Positions 1 to 10,922 of a DNA stretch of 64,000 nucleotides are shown here, one piece after another (position 1 is the first letter of the stretch; the number at the start of each line of letters is the position of its first letter). The stretch lies in assembly GCA_016169945.1 (NCBI GenBank), contig JADLSH010000155.1:1557501-1621500 (forward strand), in the 5' to 3' direction. Source of the DNA: Trachythela sp. YZ-2020 (taxonomy: Eukaryota > Cnidaria > Anthozoa > Malacalcyonacea > Clavulariidae). A model generated the notes under the pieces. It saw nothing but the letters and a program-made list of their open reading frames with translations. It searched no databases and was not told where the DNA came from. Made by a program: the position numbers and the translations under genes.

Positions 1-210
1 GGTGTACCAAACGTATATATATATATATTTCTAAAATTCATTAATTATTCAAAAGCAAAATACAAAGGAAACTCATGACCCGTAGCGGATCTATATATTT
101 GATATAGACTTGCTCAAATTTTCTCATTCAATTTTTACAGCGTAGATAACATCAATCTTCAAAATTCCAACGCCAGTGAGCGTACAAAACGAGTATAATT
201 TTAGAAGTCA

Positions 211-308
211 TATACAAACCTTGCAGTTCGGTCTTTATCAGATCTAAAACACTCGGTTGCGCCTCGATGTTTTACTCAGATAAAGACCTCTCGTGCGGTT
301 TGTATATA
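211..308. repeat. Short imperfect palindrome
   Basis: The arms read ATACAAACC..GTCTTTATC on the left and their reverse complement on the right, around a CGGTTGCGCCTCG centre. The stretch looks like a small foldback/MITE-type repeat. No target duplication was identified. The rest of 1-480 shows nothing coding. Confidence 0.6.
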
Positions 309-481
309 TTACATATATTACGTATATATTACTGTTGAAGCTGATCTATTACATGCAATAAAAAGTTTAAAATATACTAAATTTTCGGACGCAACGGCGA
401 CCTTCGTCAGAGTAAAAATGACAAGTTGATTAGACACGGTTCCTAAATAGCTAGAATGGCTATGCAAATTACATCGAGTAT

Positions 482-917
482 ATAAGCGTAAAATAGCATT
501 CAGGAAAGGCTTTGTGCTCGTTAATTTCTCTTTTGTCTTTCACCGAGTGCAACGATTGAAGAAAAATGCGACTATTATAGTTGTTCACGCCTTTCTCCAA
601 TATTTCTATATCGTCAATGCATATACAGGGTGTCCCCAAAAAGTCCCCCTTTAGAAATCAGTCTTGTGCGTTATTATACCTTTGGAAATTTAATTGAATT
701 GTACATGAACGGCGGAAGTATTTACAACTTCCCTTCGTCCAAATAATTTAACACGACGATCGAAGCAAGCAAACTTATACTTGAATTTATAAACAATGCC
801 TTTAAGTTGAGCTCTTGATGGTCGGTATTTCGGCTTTTGAAATATATCACCCAAAGTTGTTATCGGCTTATATGCTGTTCTAACGTTAACACCGGTCCAA
901 ATTCGGTTGATCTTTTC
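482..917 (-). pseudogene. Penelope-like GIY-YIG retroelement remnant, copy 1
   Basis: On the minus strand, 917 to about 745 encodes a linker of the kind seen before Penelope-like GIY-YIG endonucleases (motifs KPITTLGDIFQKPK and GIVYKFKY). The C-terminal part of the same domain follows at 622 to 482 (EILEKGVNNYNSRIFLQSL, then INEHKAFPECY). The middle, with the catalytic GIY/YIG core, is lost or replaced by about 120 bp that starts with a transposon-like terminus (CAGGGTGTCCCC at 627). The family normally encodes a reverse transcriptase upstream; none is present. This is a dead fragment. Assignment rests on recognising the linker and C-terminal motifs. Confidence 0.6.
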
Positions 918-962
918 TAAAATGCCTCGTATGTACGGTAAACATACATAGCCTTTTGAGTT

Positions 963-1203
963 TTCAACTGTTTCGAGCTCCGACTGTGCAAGCATAAACC
1001 AGGCAAAAGACCACAAATCGAATCGGCAATAAAGAAGAACGCAGAAACAACAGGACATGATGTATGCATTGACGATGTAGAAATATTGGAGAAAGCCGTT
1101 AGCAACTATAATAGTCGCATTTTTCTTGAATCGTTGCACTCGGTAAAAGACAAGAGAGCAATTAACGAGCACAAAACCTTTCCTGAATGCTATTTTACGC
1201 TTC
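963..1203 (+). pseudogene. Penelope-like GIY-YIG remnant, copy 2 (opposite strand)
   Basis: The plus strand is open from about 963 to 1203 in one frame and encodes the C-terminal half of a GIY-YIG domain (KHKPGKRPQIESAIKKNAE, then EILEKAVSNYNSRIFLESL). About 130 bp (1071-1203) are an inverted copy of 482-622, so the two remnants lie in opposite orientation. The N-terminal half and the reverse transcriptase are absent. Confidence 0.6.
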
Positions 1204-1204
1204 C

Positions 1205-1480
1205 TCCCCGGCGATTGAGGCGAGGTTGGTCAAGAAACTTATAGCTTGATGGAGTAGGTTGGGTTTTAACAGCAGATTCTTTATCTGTAAGCCATGTCTC
1301 AGTCAGCGCCACAAGGTGAGGTGTGTGATCGCATATAAAGTGAGTAAACTGAGCTGACTTATTGTTCTGAGACTGAGCATTTAAGAGACAAAATTTTACA
1401 CCATTATTACTTAGTGAGACGGCTTGTAAGGGTTTTTGTGGACTAATGTAAATTAGATATTAGACAGATTATTCCTCGGT
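1205..1480 (-). pseudogene. LINE endonuclease N-terminal fragment
   Basis: The minus strand encodes an apurinic-endonuclease-type start of a non-LTR retrotransposon ORF2: VKFCLLNAQSQ, then PHLVALTETWL with the metal-binding TE-W motif of the EEP fold. It ends near 1205 after RRGGRKR. It lies downstream, in element orientation, of the ORF1-like frames at 2009-3283 and is separated from them by a MITE. Both are probably parts of one decayed LINE. The reverse transcriptase is missing. Confidence 0.6.
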
Positions 1481-1544
1481 TTGGAATTAGTAGTAGGACA
1501 GTCGTGAAAGGGATGATCATTATTACGTGCTGAGTTGTTGACAA

Positions 1545-1974
1545 TAGAGACCTTAAGATTGACGTATTTTTACGAATACCTCAAACCGCAAACCGCTAGC
1601 GATCACGTGACTAGACTCCCGCGGTCGAATTTGCGGTAAATTTTCAGGTTTTCAACGTGTGGAAATTGTTTTCGCGTATGAATATTCCCTCAGGATGTTT
1701 TTCGAAAATATCAAACTATATTTTAGTATTGCTAGAATAAATGTTTAAAACATCATCTCAGCTTCATATTGCACTTATTTTGAAATACAAAAAAACGAAA
1801 AACTAAGCTTGGAAAAAACTATAAAGCGAAGCTTTCAAAACAAGATGGCAACTTATACTCAGAGTTTGTACTTCAATCTTAATTCCCTAAAAATTTATTA
1901 CCTCTGACGTCTAACCTCAAACTGCAGTTTGAGGTTTGAAGTAAAAATTTTAAACCTCAATCTTAAGGTCTCTA
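1545..1974. mobile_element. 430-bp MITE with TAGAGACCTTAAGATTGA termini
   Basis: The left end is TAGAGACCTTAAGATTGA and the right end is its near-exact inverted copy. Inner sequences also mirror each other (CTCAAACCGCAAAC against CTCAAACTGCAG). No coding frame is present. The flanks are TTGACAAT and TTAACATT, not a clean target duplication, so the superfamily is unresolved. The element sits between the ORF1-like and endonuclease parts of a minus-strand LINE. Confidence 0.65.
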
Positions 1975-2008
1975 TTAACATTACAGCAACGCTTTCCCAT
2001 GACCTTAT

Positions 2009-3283
2009 CTAATAATAGAATTGATAAAATTTCATTTTGTTCCTTCGCCTTCTATGTGCTCGAAAAACCTCTTCTGATTGCCGATTTTCATGTAAAATTA
2101 CCTCATCATGACTTGCCGAATTGTTATATCGTTTATTATGTTTCCTAGGTAATTTCCTATAGTTTATCTTTGACTTAATCCTTTGAGTGATACGGGTTGG
2201 AATAGGTTGACAGTCTTGGGAATTAACTGATATAAATTCCGGGTCTGGGCCATTGGGAATGCCAATCTCTCCCGTATTGTAAGTGCTATGATGACTTGTG
2301 CTTTGATTGGGAATTCCAATTTTATTTACTAAGTTAGTGTGCATTTCTTGCTGGGTTAGATTATGCTGTTCACAACTGAAGCAATCTATTGATGGAGCCT
2401 CAGGAGTTAATTCTTCGTGTAGTTGATATATTTCCTTTATACTATCATCATTTGTTTCGATGGCCAAGGAAGTTGTGTTATGCATGATAATTACACTATT
2501 AGTGAGATTATGATCTTTTATTATATCAACTGTAGTATCCGGACAATGGCTAAAGTGCTGATTGGTTTTAACGCATTCAATTTATATAGTGTCCATCTCT
2601 ATTGTTTGGGTCGAATTGTCAATACGATTCAGCTCAGTACAGTTTAAGCCTTGAGGGGATTCGACTGGTATGGGCAAACTCAAATTAATATTATTGTCAT
2701 GTTTATAGTCCAAGCGATGTCGTATATCGCGAAATTCAGTCCTGAATTCACCTACAATATCATTGAGGTTTGCTAAATCACAATTATTTACCTTAGTGTC
2801 CCATTGCATTATTACTTGCTCTAGTTGGATTCCCATGTCCACAGACAGACTATTGCACTTGCACGAGCGAGTATCGATGCCCTCGTTAACAGGTTTGTCT
2901 CTCTGATCAACAACTTGTATAGAGTCCTCAGCTTCGCATATTTCCATACAAAACAGCCGTTTAACCTTGTTTGGTTCTTATCCATCAAAGTTCAAGATAT
3001 TTTTACTTTTTCTCCACGTGATGCTGAACAAATCGCCACTGAAAACTTTCTTATCTCCTCCAGGTTGACTCGAAGTACCTTGTAGTTTCATGGTGTTACA
3101 TACAAGCTGTTTTAAGCAGGCAAAGTCACCTGTCCAGGATAATTGTAGCTTACTTTTCTGCGGTAAAACACCGTTCCCATCTTTACATTTCATTTCATCC
3201 TTTACATTGTCGACTTGAGAAAGATTTGGTAGTGAAATTAGATCGGAATTCGAAGAGCACTTTTTCGCATGACTATCCGCCAT
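2009..3283 (-). pseudogene. Decayed LINE ORF1-like region
   Basis: Three minus-strand frames (3283-2978, 2947-2582, 2485-2009) follow each other and seem to be one former protein broken by frameshifts. The first starts with an ATG at 3283 and ends in a TWRKSKNILNFDG segment. The last ends in a basic tail (RAHRRRRNKMK). They sit just 5' of a LINE endonuclease fragment, where ORF1 lies in CR1/L2-like elements. No zinc knuckle, RRM or esterase motif is evident, so the ORF1 call is by position and composition. Confidence 0.4.
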
Positions 3284-3430
3284 TTTATTATTACACAAGT
3301 TATATATATATATAAACGGTTGCTTGTGGTCCTCATCAGACTATAAGAGGGCTCAAAGGATGAACCAGAGCTTTATATAAAATACAAAATGAGTTTAGAA
3401 AGCTTCAATATTAAAAAAGATATAATTTTA

Positions 3431-3478
3431 GCCGCTACTCAGAGTTTCATGCTTCTCACGAAGCAATCATCAGGCGAC
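3431..3478 (-). ncRNA. Hammerhead ribozyme (Penelope-type)
   Basis: Minus strand: the core CTGATGA (3473-3467) and GAAAC (3448-3444) are both present. Stem II is a 6-bp TGCTTC/GAAGCA helix with a GTGA loop and one U.U mismatch next to the core. Stem III is ACU/AGU. The predicted cleavage site follows GUA at 3436. Stem I pairs GTCGC (3478-3474) with GCGGC (3435-3431), including one G.U pair. Hammerheads with very short stem III are known from the terminal repeats of Penelope-like elements. Activity is not shown. Confidence 0.65.
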
Positions 3479-3534
3479 TACCAACAGTACTAATTACAAT
3501 ACAATACACTGAGAAACGTCGTTATTTACAATAA

Positions 3535-3759
3535 GAATTGCTAAGTCGATAAAATTATATAAAATTATGTAAAGTATGGTCCTAATGAGATATACTTGAG
3601 TTCATTCCATTGTCTTGAATTCCTGCATGAATTAATGGCTACGTAATCGCATTGTTCAATAAAAACTTTTTTGAATGTCTACAGCTTGACAACGGAATGA
3701 ACTCAAGTATGTCTCATTAGGACCATACTTGACCCTTTTTAAGTAATTCTATCGACTTA
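3535..3759. repeat. Foldback element, right arm interrupted by a transposon
   Basis: The left arm (3535-3625, starting GAATTGCTAAGTCGATA) is mirrored by 3680-3759. The mirrored arm breaks at TCGACTTA (3752-3759) and resumes as GCAATTC at 7268-7274. The uninterrupted left arm therefore shows what the site looked like before the 3.5-kb element at 3760-7264 inserted. Confidence 0.7.
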
Positions 3760-3860
3760 GGCCTGTTTCAAACGTCGCATTTCGCATGTGTCGAATACAA
3801 TTGTTTGTATTATCTGCATGCAAAATTCGACGTCTGAAACGATTAAATTCGACGTTTTCA

Positions 3861-4140
3861 AATGGACCCTTTAACCTCATAGCTTGTGGGGCCGCAATGC
3901 AACTGGGAGTTGGGTATCTCGTTCATTCTTTTTGAAATCGCCGCCATGTTGGGACGATTTTATTGAGTGTAAGAATTCAACGATTTTCACTTGTTTACGT
4001 ATGGCAAATAACCGCCTTAAGGACGTATTTTTGTCGCGGTTACGTTCGACGATATTTGTGGAAAAAATGAGCGAAATCGCCGCAGTGATGGCCGAGAAAA
4101 TGCATTTCGTATCGATGGAAGGAGTGGGCAAGTTTCGAGA
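3861..4140. repeat. Left arm of internal long inverted repeat
   Basis: This is nearly identical to the reverse complement of 6271-6545. The open frames in both arms mirror each other and are by-products of the repeat. It may act as an extended terminal repeat of the inner transposon. Confidence 0.8.
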
Positions 4141-4350
4141 CTTGTAAGACTTGTACTTGTAAGGCTGGCAAGGGAGGCTGTTGTAAGCATGTTGCCGCTG
4201 TTCTATTTCAAATCCTTGATTACATTGAGTTGGAACTAACAGAGGTGCCAGATGATTTGACGTGCACACAAGTCTTACAGCAGTGGCATGTGCCCAGAGG
4301 TGACGAGGTTGATGAGCCTGTTTTATACGAGGATATGACATTTGAAAAGG
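4137..4350 (+). pseudogene. SWIM zinc-finger fragment of a YqaJ-type transposon protein
   Basis: The frame from 4137 encodes a Cys/His cluster, TCKTCTCKAGKGGCCKHVAA, which fits a SWIM finger (CxC..CxH). It is followed by LDYIELELTEVPDDLTCTQ and QQWHVPRGDE. This sequence style is familiar from ISL2EU-type elements, where the SWIM finger precedes a YqaJ-like exonuclease domain. Here the frame stops making sense near 4350, exactly where the opposing transposase frame also becomes abnormal, so the nuclease core has been deleted. The upstream part is also missing. Assignment to this family is from memory of the motif pattern. Confidence 0.6.
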
Positions 4351-5639
4351 CATCCCATAACTTGATCACCCGGCTCAAGCATATTAAGGATCCCACAATC
4401 CTTTGTTAGTTTTTTGTCACTGGTTCGACCAGCATACAAACTGGAGACAAAACTAGGGTACCCATTTGGGGACACACCAAGCAAACCTTTCATAGTATTA
4501 TGGTTTTTGTAAGATGAAAAAGTGGCAGATTGACTCCTGCATGATGATGGCATTTCGATCATTATTTCTGTCCAATCTATAATGACTCTAGTTTGTGGAA
4601 AGTTTTGCTTGAAACACAATGGCATGTTTTGATTAATGCATTCTCTTGTGGGCCAAATAGGGAGTGCACGCAGTCGCTGATTAAGAAATGTTAGCCAAGT
4701 AATCCAAATTCTGGATACATGTATACACGATGTGCCAAATCTGTGTGCTAGGTCTTGTTGTAGGAAACCACAACGCAATCTAGCCAACACCATAAATAGT
4801 TCTTGCTCTGGTGACGTGGACCTTTTCTTGCCACACTTTTTCTGTTTAGCTGAGGTTATTTCACTAGTATTTGACCCATAGTAAATCAAACTACTGCATG
4901 CTGGTGACAAGTAATCAAAAAAAATTTGGAATGTTGCATAATCTGGAAAACCAGTATAAAATCGAAAGTCGCTATCACTGCCAAGAAATCTTTCCAGTCA
5001 AAATAAGCATTGCTGAGATGATGTTATATAAGCCTCGTGACTGTTTTCAAGGGATGTACATTTGGATTCGAGTTGTTTAACTTGCTCTTTTAATTTAGCA
5101 TTCTCGGTTACTATGTCATGCTCTGATGTTGTATTTGCAGGTTGACTGATGTTAGAAGTAACTAGCTCATCTGTCAAAGAACTACTGCTTGTGTTTTCAG
5201 TTGCCATGTTATCTTTAGGTGTTGTATTGCTGGGTTCAGAAGAAATGTCTTTGAAAGAATTATGAGGCTCATTTGGTAAGGGGCTATCAGGCTTTTGCAA
5301 CACTCTCTCTCTTGGTTGATTACCACAGTTCGTTAATACGGTTGGAACATTGTTAATGCATGACTTTTTTCCATCAGGAAAATGTGCTGAGCACACCCTG
5401 TAATATTGCTTTATTTCCAACAACCCCTTTGTTTTTAACACTTTATGCCATTTCCTTTTTAGTTTCTCATCCTTAGGTATTGAGTAAAACGAAAGCTCAG
5501 GATTTCGTAGACTGTTATTTAGACACTGTGGAACACAACAGTTTTTCCCTCCACCAGTACAAGTTTTCTTTACATTTTTTTCTTCCACTAACTCTGTGCA
5601 TTGGTCTGCATCCATCGAGGTGCAAGGATTGTCTTCCAT
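4323..5639 (-). pseudogene. THAP-domain DDE transposase, one internal stop and truncated C-terminus
   Basis: The frame starts at ATG 5639. A THAP DNA-binding domain lies around residues 34-100 (CCVPQC, then RKWHKV, CSAHF), matching the C2CH pattern. A short coiled coil follows (ENAKLKEQVKQLESKCTSLE), then a helix-turn-helix-like segment (LAHRFGTSCIHVSRI) and a DDE_Tnp_4-type catalytic region with the first Asp in RVIIDWTEI. A TGA at 4998-5000 interrupts an otherwise continuous 439-codon frame; the sequence on either side is collinear, so it looks like a point mutation. The normal continuation after EPGD is replaced by an unrelated tail ending at 4323, coincident with the truncation of the SWIM gene opposite. 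The protein would act on the element's own ends. Confidence 0.8.
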
Positions 5640-6270
5640 TTTTATATTTAAGAAAATTTAACTAGCACTAAAACTATTTACAATTTTATATACAATATTT
5701 ACAAATATGATATTTAAAAATTTATTTCTAAATTATATTTATTAAAAACAATTTGTTAAACCCAAATTATATTACCTATAGTCCTATTTAATGCTTAAAC
5801 AATTTAACAATACAAAATTTAATTTTTAGATAGGAAATTTATGGTTAGCACAGGCTAAAAAATACTCAGTATTTAAATTATTTCAAGTGATACCAACTAG
5901 CTTTAGGAAGACAAAAACCAGAGCAGCCACGAAGGATAAACAGAACCGAAAACAGCAGCAATACATCGAGCAAGTATGACTTTAGTGTATTTTAACGAAA
6001 CCAGAATTCAAGCCGCCATTTTCGCGCCAAAACTGCTCAAGTTTAAGAGCCAGTCGGCCATGTTAATTTCGCAAACAATCGACCAAATATGTATCAAATT
6101 AAACCACTCAGAACTACAAGATCAGATGTTTAAGAGTACAGCTAATACGAAATCGGGGTAGAAAAAGCTCGCCGAAATAGCCACAGACTAAAAGAATTTG
6201 CTAAAATATCATGCAGAAGGACACTCACCTCAAAACAGGACAAGAGACGTTGCGAAGAGAATGTTTTTCT

Positions 6271-6545
6271 CGAAACTTGCCCACTCCTTCGATCGATACG
6301 AAATGCATTTTCTCGGCCATCACTGCGGCGATTTCGCTCATTTTTTCCACAAATATCGTCGAACGTAACCGCGACAAAAATACGTCCTTAAGGCGGTTAT
6401 TTGCCATACGTAAACAAGTGAAAATCGTTGAATTCTTACACTCAATAAAATCGTCCCAACATGGCGGCGATTTCAAAAAGAATGAACGAGATACCCAACT
6501 CCCAGTTGCATTGCGGCCCCACAAGCTATGAGGTTAAAGGTCCAT
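6271..6545. repeat. Right arm of internal long inverted repeat
   Basis: This is the inverted partner of 3861-4140. Beyond 6545 the mirror symmetry stops, and new GTCGAATT-rich sequence runs to a second terminus-like motif near 6660 (GTGTCGAATTCAATT). Confidence 0.8.
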
Positions 6546-6776
6546 TGCGGTCGAATTTTGATTGAATTCGACCCGACCGGTCGCATTATGCGACATAAGT
6601 GCAAGCTAAATTCGACGTGGTTTCAGACGTCGCATTTTGCATGTGTCGAATTCAATTCGGCATGAGTGGGGCTCGTGAAAAAAAGTCTGGAACGAGGTAA
6701 AATGAGAGACGTCATGTAGTGTTATTGAAATGTCAAAGTGTCACATTTTCGCGCGCGTTTGCGGGGAAAATTAAAA

Positions 6777-7022
6777 ATGGCGAACGAAGAAAATAAAGAA
6801 CCGGAATGCAAAAAAGAATCTTACTGTATAGCTTGCGGGGAGACAACCAAATACGTTTGTATCTAGTGTACAACTGCTGTATGTAACCGTTGCTCAACTT
6901 TTGAACAAAATGAAGAGATCAAGGGCTGGACTGCTGGAAAAGCCGTCGGATGCTGCTTGGATTGTACGATAATTATATCTGCCAATGTCAAATATGGTGA
7001 TGAAAACCAGGACGAGAACAAA
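6777..7022 (+). pseudogene. Small cysteine-rich zinc-binding protein, interrupted by a stop
   Basis: From ATG 6777 one frame encodes a CxxC / CxxC..CxxC cluster (YCIACGETTKYVC, then CTTAVCNRC, then GCCLDC), compatible with a small zinc-binding fold. A TAG at 6864-6866 interrupts it between conserved-looking cysteines. It lies inside the transposon next to the right terminus, so it is probably an element-encoded accessory protein that is now dead. Function unknown. Confidence 0.45.
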
Positions 7023-7739
7023 GAACCAAAAGGCAGAATAATTTGAACACATTTGAACGATTTGAAGTTGGCGCCATATTGCGCCATACTGTGTGTATTT
7101 TAAAGCGAAGTACCGCTGGTCACAAGGAACCAATTATGTGCGCATTTTCAATTATCTGCATGCAAAATTCGACGTTTGAAACAAACGTCGAATTTAATTT
7201 AATTCGATCGAATCAAATGCGTATTGCATTCGACACATGCGAAATGCGACGTTTCAAACAGGCCTTAGCAATTCAAAGTCACAAAGACAGGATTCACTCC
7301 AAATTTACAGTGTTTGTGAATTCGATGACAATCAAAATGGAAGGAATTAATTAATTGGCATATATTTGGATACCCTTGAGCTATGTTACCAGCTATAACT
7401 TTCTTTAGAGCTGCCTGGCATGGAATCATTTCAACACGAGCGGATGTTCTGAATTTATTCAATAAATTTATTCGATCGAATCAAATCTCGAATCAAATAT
7501 ATATTTATGTATTGTAAAGTGAGGTATTTTATATGAACATGTTATTGTTTGTAGAAAGAGAACTTGGACGATATGTCTTATTCAAACGTTTAAAGTTTAT
7601 ATATATTGTTTGTACTTTGTAATAGAAACTTAATTTTCTTGCTACTGTATTACAGCGACACTCTACCGAATTCAATTTCGACAACAGTTTTAAATACATA
7701 AGCATTGAAATTACGCATCACTTTTGAATTTTATATTAA

Positions 7740-9338
7740 GGTGGCTCCCTACAGTTCTGTAAAACTTTGGGCACTTCAGTAAATTTCGCTTTCAAACAAA
7801 TTTATATTGGATACACTAACGACAGGGCGAAATGAGCATTTCCAGGAATGTAAAGAGGTATTGTGCTGTCTCTTTATGGACAAACAGGAATAGTGTTAGT
7901 GTTGCTATGGCAACCATGCTGTCTTATCTTTTGCGTTTATATTGTCTAATTTCAGATTGAATTGATAATATCTTTTTTCTCCTTTATAATTTTTTTTGGA
8001 AGATTAATGGTCCACCAAAGAATAAAATATCAAAATTTGAAGGGCAGTTTATGAAGCTAGTTTCGAGATATTTTGGAATTTCGATTGCAGAGAAACCTCT
8101 CGGTAGAATTTTTGAAAGTTGGATACGTTTTTCTTCTTGTCTTGTTTAACAATTGTACACAGTTTTAAAAAATTTCACCGAAGGAAACACGAGAAAAACA
8201 GCTTGAAAACCCATTTGAAGTTGCTGACGTGATTAAATATCGACTCGACAAGATCGCACTTTGCGCATGCGTAGAATATATAATACGTGAACAACACGAA
8301 ATCAGGGGAAATGAAACCACAACAATCTTGAACACAAAATGAAGCGAAACGTGTCAGTTTATGCTTGGTTCTTTGACTTTGTTTATATAATTATGTATTC
8401 TCATTCCTACTTTTTGGCTTGTGCTTTGTATTCTTTACCTATGCATGTTTGAGATGAAAAAGGAAGTTTAACAAGCAACATATTAATGTGAAAACCTTTC
8501 AAAACATTCAAACAACATGTATTTTTCATATAAAGACAACTCGTATAAAACCGTATAAAACTGTCTGTAATGTAGCTTTATGTGCTAGTTTAGATCGGAG
8601 TAACATATTATATTATATTATATCATATCATATCATATCATATCATATCATATCATATCATATCATATCATATCATATCATATCATATCATATCATATCA
8701 TATCATATCATATCATATCATATCATATCATATCATATCATATCATATCATATCATATCATATCATATCATATCATATCATATCATATCATATCATATCA
8801 TATCATATCATATCATATCATATCATATCATATCATATCATATCATATCATATCATATCATATCATATCATATCATATCATATCATATCATATCATATCA
8901 TATCATATCATATTATATTATATTATATTATATTATATTATATTACTTTGGCAATTCTAGACTTCCTTGAACACAGTATAAAATATAATTTCAGAATCTA
9001 ATTAATAGTATTAAACAGTAATAGTCAATGCAACCATTCGAAGATTTTGTACATTATGAAATAATATACGGAACGTATATAGGTAAAAAACACACTAAAA
9101 GAAAGCGTAGGAACTGGTTAAAAATATACACACTGTTTAAATTTCAAAGGTTTACGATTATAATGAAAAATTGTGGTTTCTTCGCAGATAAATTAAAAGT
9201 CTCCGAAAATATAAACTTCCCGCGGCTTGCTTCAAACATTTTTGCCGGGTCACGAATATTCCACGCGTGGGACGCGATCACGACGTCTGATCTATATAGA
9301 TCGGATTTCAAACTGTACTATAACTGTAGGGAGCCACC
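7740..9338. mobile_element. 1.6-kb element with GGTGGCTCCCTACAGTT ends and TTAA flanks
   Basis: The left end GGTGGCTCCCTACAGTT follows TTAA (7736-7739). The right end is its exact inverted copy followed by TTAA (9339-9342). A TTAA target is the signature of piggyBac-type insertion, but the terminal sequence is not a standard piggyBac end. No transposase frame is present; the interior has a 340-bp microsatellite. It is non-autonomous. Confidence 0.6.
8606..8945. repeat. TATCA pentanucleotide microsatellite bordered by TATTA units
   Basis: Nearly perfect TATCA repeats run from about 8620 to 8910. Both borders change to TATTA, which suggests point mutations spreading by slippage at each edge. 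The apparent open frame through it (a repeated IISYH pentapeptide) is an artefact of the 5-bp period. Confidence 0.95.
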
Positions 9339-9344
9339 TTAAGT

Positions 9345-10920
9345 CACAAGTTGTAATATTATACCATAAATGTGTTGTCTTTGATTTTTTTTTTATAAAC
9401 AAAATTATATACGTGGCATAAATTGTCCTTTGTTTACAAGTAGTAATTTTAAAATTTAGAAATTATTCAACGGCCGTTTCAAATTTCATATGTACAGTAT
9501 TCAAATTACACGTCGTTTGTGTTAATGTATCAAAAATAAATAGCGCATACCATTTTGTATTATTTTGGCACTTCACGTTTATTGATTCTATTCGGCTGTA
9601 AGTTTCCTAACGCAATCCGCGCGAATTGTCACAATGTCTTTAATATGATTTTAAGTTGTCTCCTGTTTGAATTCTATGTATGTGGTTGTAAATACCATTT
9701 TAACTTTTCAATATTAACCGGTAAAACACAAGCTAGCGAGAAAATGGCTAAAATTAGCTTGAGATGCATTTCCGGACTGTGATCGGAATTCTCCGTGTGA
9801 ACAGGCTAGTGTGAACAGGCAACTCTTCTATTATTTCTATTTATTCTATTATTAATTCCATATGCTCCCGCATTACTTACCTGTAAGTTTATTATTTTCA
9901 TTATTTTACACCTGTTTACAGACATAACCCGTAGTTGGGCTCGCTGTGCCATTTTGTGTAAAATTATTATGGTAATGCGCTGACTTAGTTACCAAATGTT
10001 CTGTGGGATGGGAGATTCGATATCCTACCCAGAAATATAGTATCTCTGATCCATAAAGTTTTATATTTTTTAGTTTAACTTTTTTTGCTTCAACAAACGA
10101 AGCAATTGTGTACTATACATAGTCTGGAGACTCGTTATATTTCCCCCAGTGTTTCGATTTCTTTTATCTTGTTATACCATCCTTCGAGTTGGAAACTCGT
10201 CGCACAAACTACAAGGAAATTACTTATCTGATTCAGGTTATTTCAGCGCATCAGAAAATTCGGCTGTAACATCTTCGTTTAGGTTTGGTAATAGCGATTG
10301 ATACTTAAAAGTTAAATAAATCTTCGTATTCGGAGTAAGGCGACGCAAATGTCAGTAGTCTCCTCGTCGAAACTTATCTTATACATTATCCAAATGCCTT
10401 ATAAATCACCTGATATCTTCAAGAAGCACTACTGTTTGTATATTTACCCTTCACCACTGTCAAGAACCATCGAACGAACTGAAAAAAGCTTTTTCTTATC
10501 AATACTCCAATACTCTGCTAATAACATGCTTTTCGTTTGGTGCTCAACATATTTTGCCGCCCCCTTTGAAATGTGCCGGCTGGCGTAACCATCTAGTTCT
10601 ACAAACCGTGATGTAACACGCTTAAATGGGAAACAGTCTGATGGTGTGCTTATCAAGGTTTGATATACGATGCTACTTACGTTATACCAGGGACATTTTA
10701 ATCAGCGCCTCGATAACAGAAATGTTGATTTACATATGGTTTATATATGACTTCTAAATATGCTATCGTGTAACTTGCAAACGAATCACTAAAAGTCTTT
10801 AAAACAAGCACGCCCACAGTGACGCGGAAAACGAAATATAAAACGTATATCATGCAGATGGGATTTAATTAACTATTTTATCATCACGGAGGCAATAACG
10901 AAACAACTCCCGAAGCTAGA
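9345..10920. other. No recognisable gene
   Basis: AT-rich sequence with only short chance frames. It lies upstream of the visible asparaginase exons and may be part of an intron of that gene. No exon encoding the expected N-terminal part of the enzyme was recognised here. Confidence 0.5.
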
Positions 10921-10922
10921 TA

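Larger units (their letters stand above)
3760..7264. mobile_element. TTA-flanked Harbinger/ISL2EU-like DNA transposon
   Basis: The outer ends are inverted repeats of about 37 bp beginning GGCCTGTTTCAAACGTCGCA with one mismatch, flanked by TTA at 3757-3759 and 7265-7267. A second, longer inverted repeat of about 270 bp lies inside (3861-4140 and 6271-6545). The interior holds a minus-strand THAP-DDE transposase with one stop codon, a plus-strand fragment of a SWIM zinc-finger protein and a small Cys-rich plus-strand frame. THAP transposases paired with a SWIM/YqaJ nuclease gene are typical of ISL2EU-type elements, whereas a 3-bp TWA duplication is typical of PIF/Harbinger. The right end (6546-7264) is longer than the left and may be a nested relative. 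Confidence 0.75.

Noticed and set aside
690..1172. A single 160-codon minus-strand gene
   Set aside because: It joins a true Penelope linker with the antisense of a second, opposite remnant.
3313..3350. A further hammerhead-like CTGATGAGGACC (minus strand)
   Set aside because: The CGAAAC box is replaced by GCAACC, so the core is not complete; it may be a dead copy.
6225..6531. Overlapping frames on both strands (about 100 codons each)
   Set aside because: They mirror the frames at 3877-4353 because both lie in the long inverted repeat.
8488..8970. A 160-codon open frame with a repeated IISYH pentapeptide
   Set aside because: It is a translation of the TATCA microsatellite; any 5-bp repeat without stops gives this.
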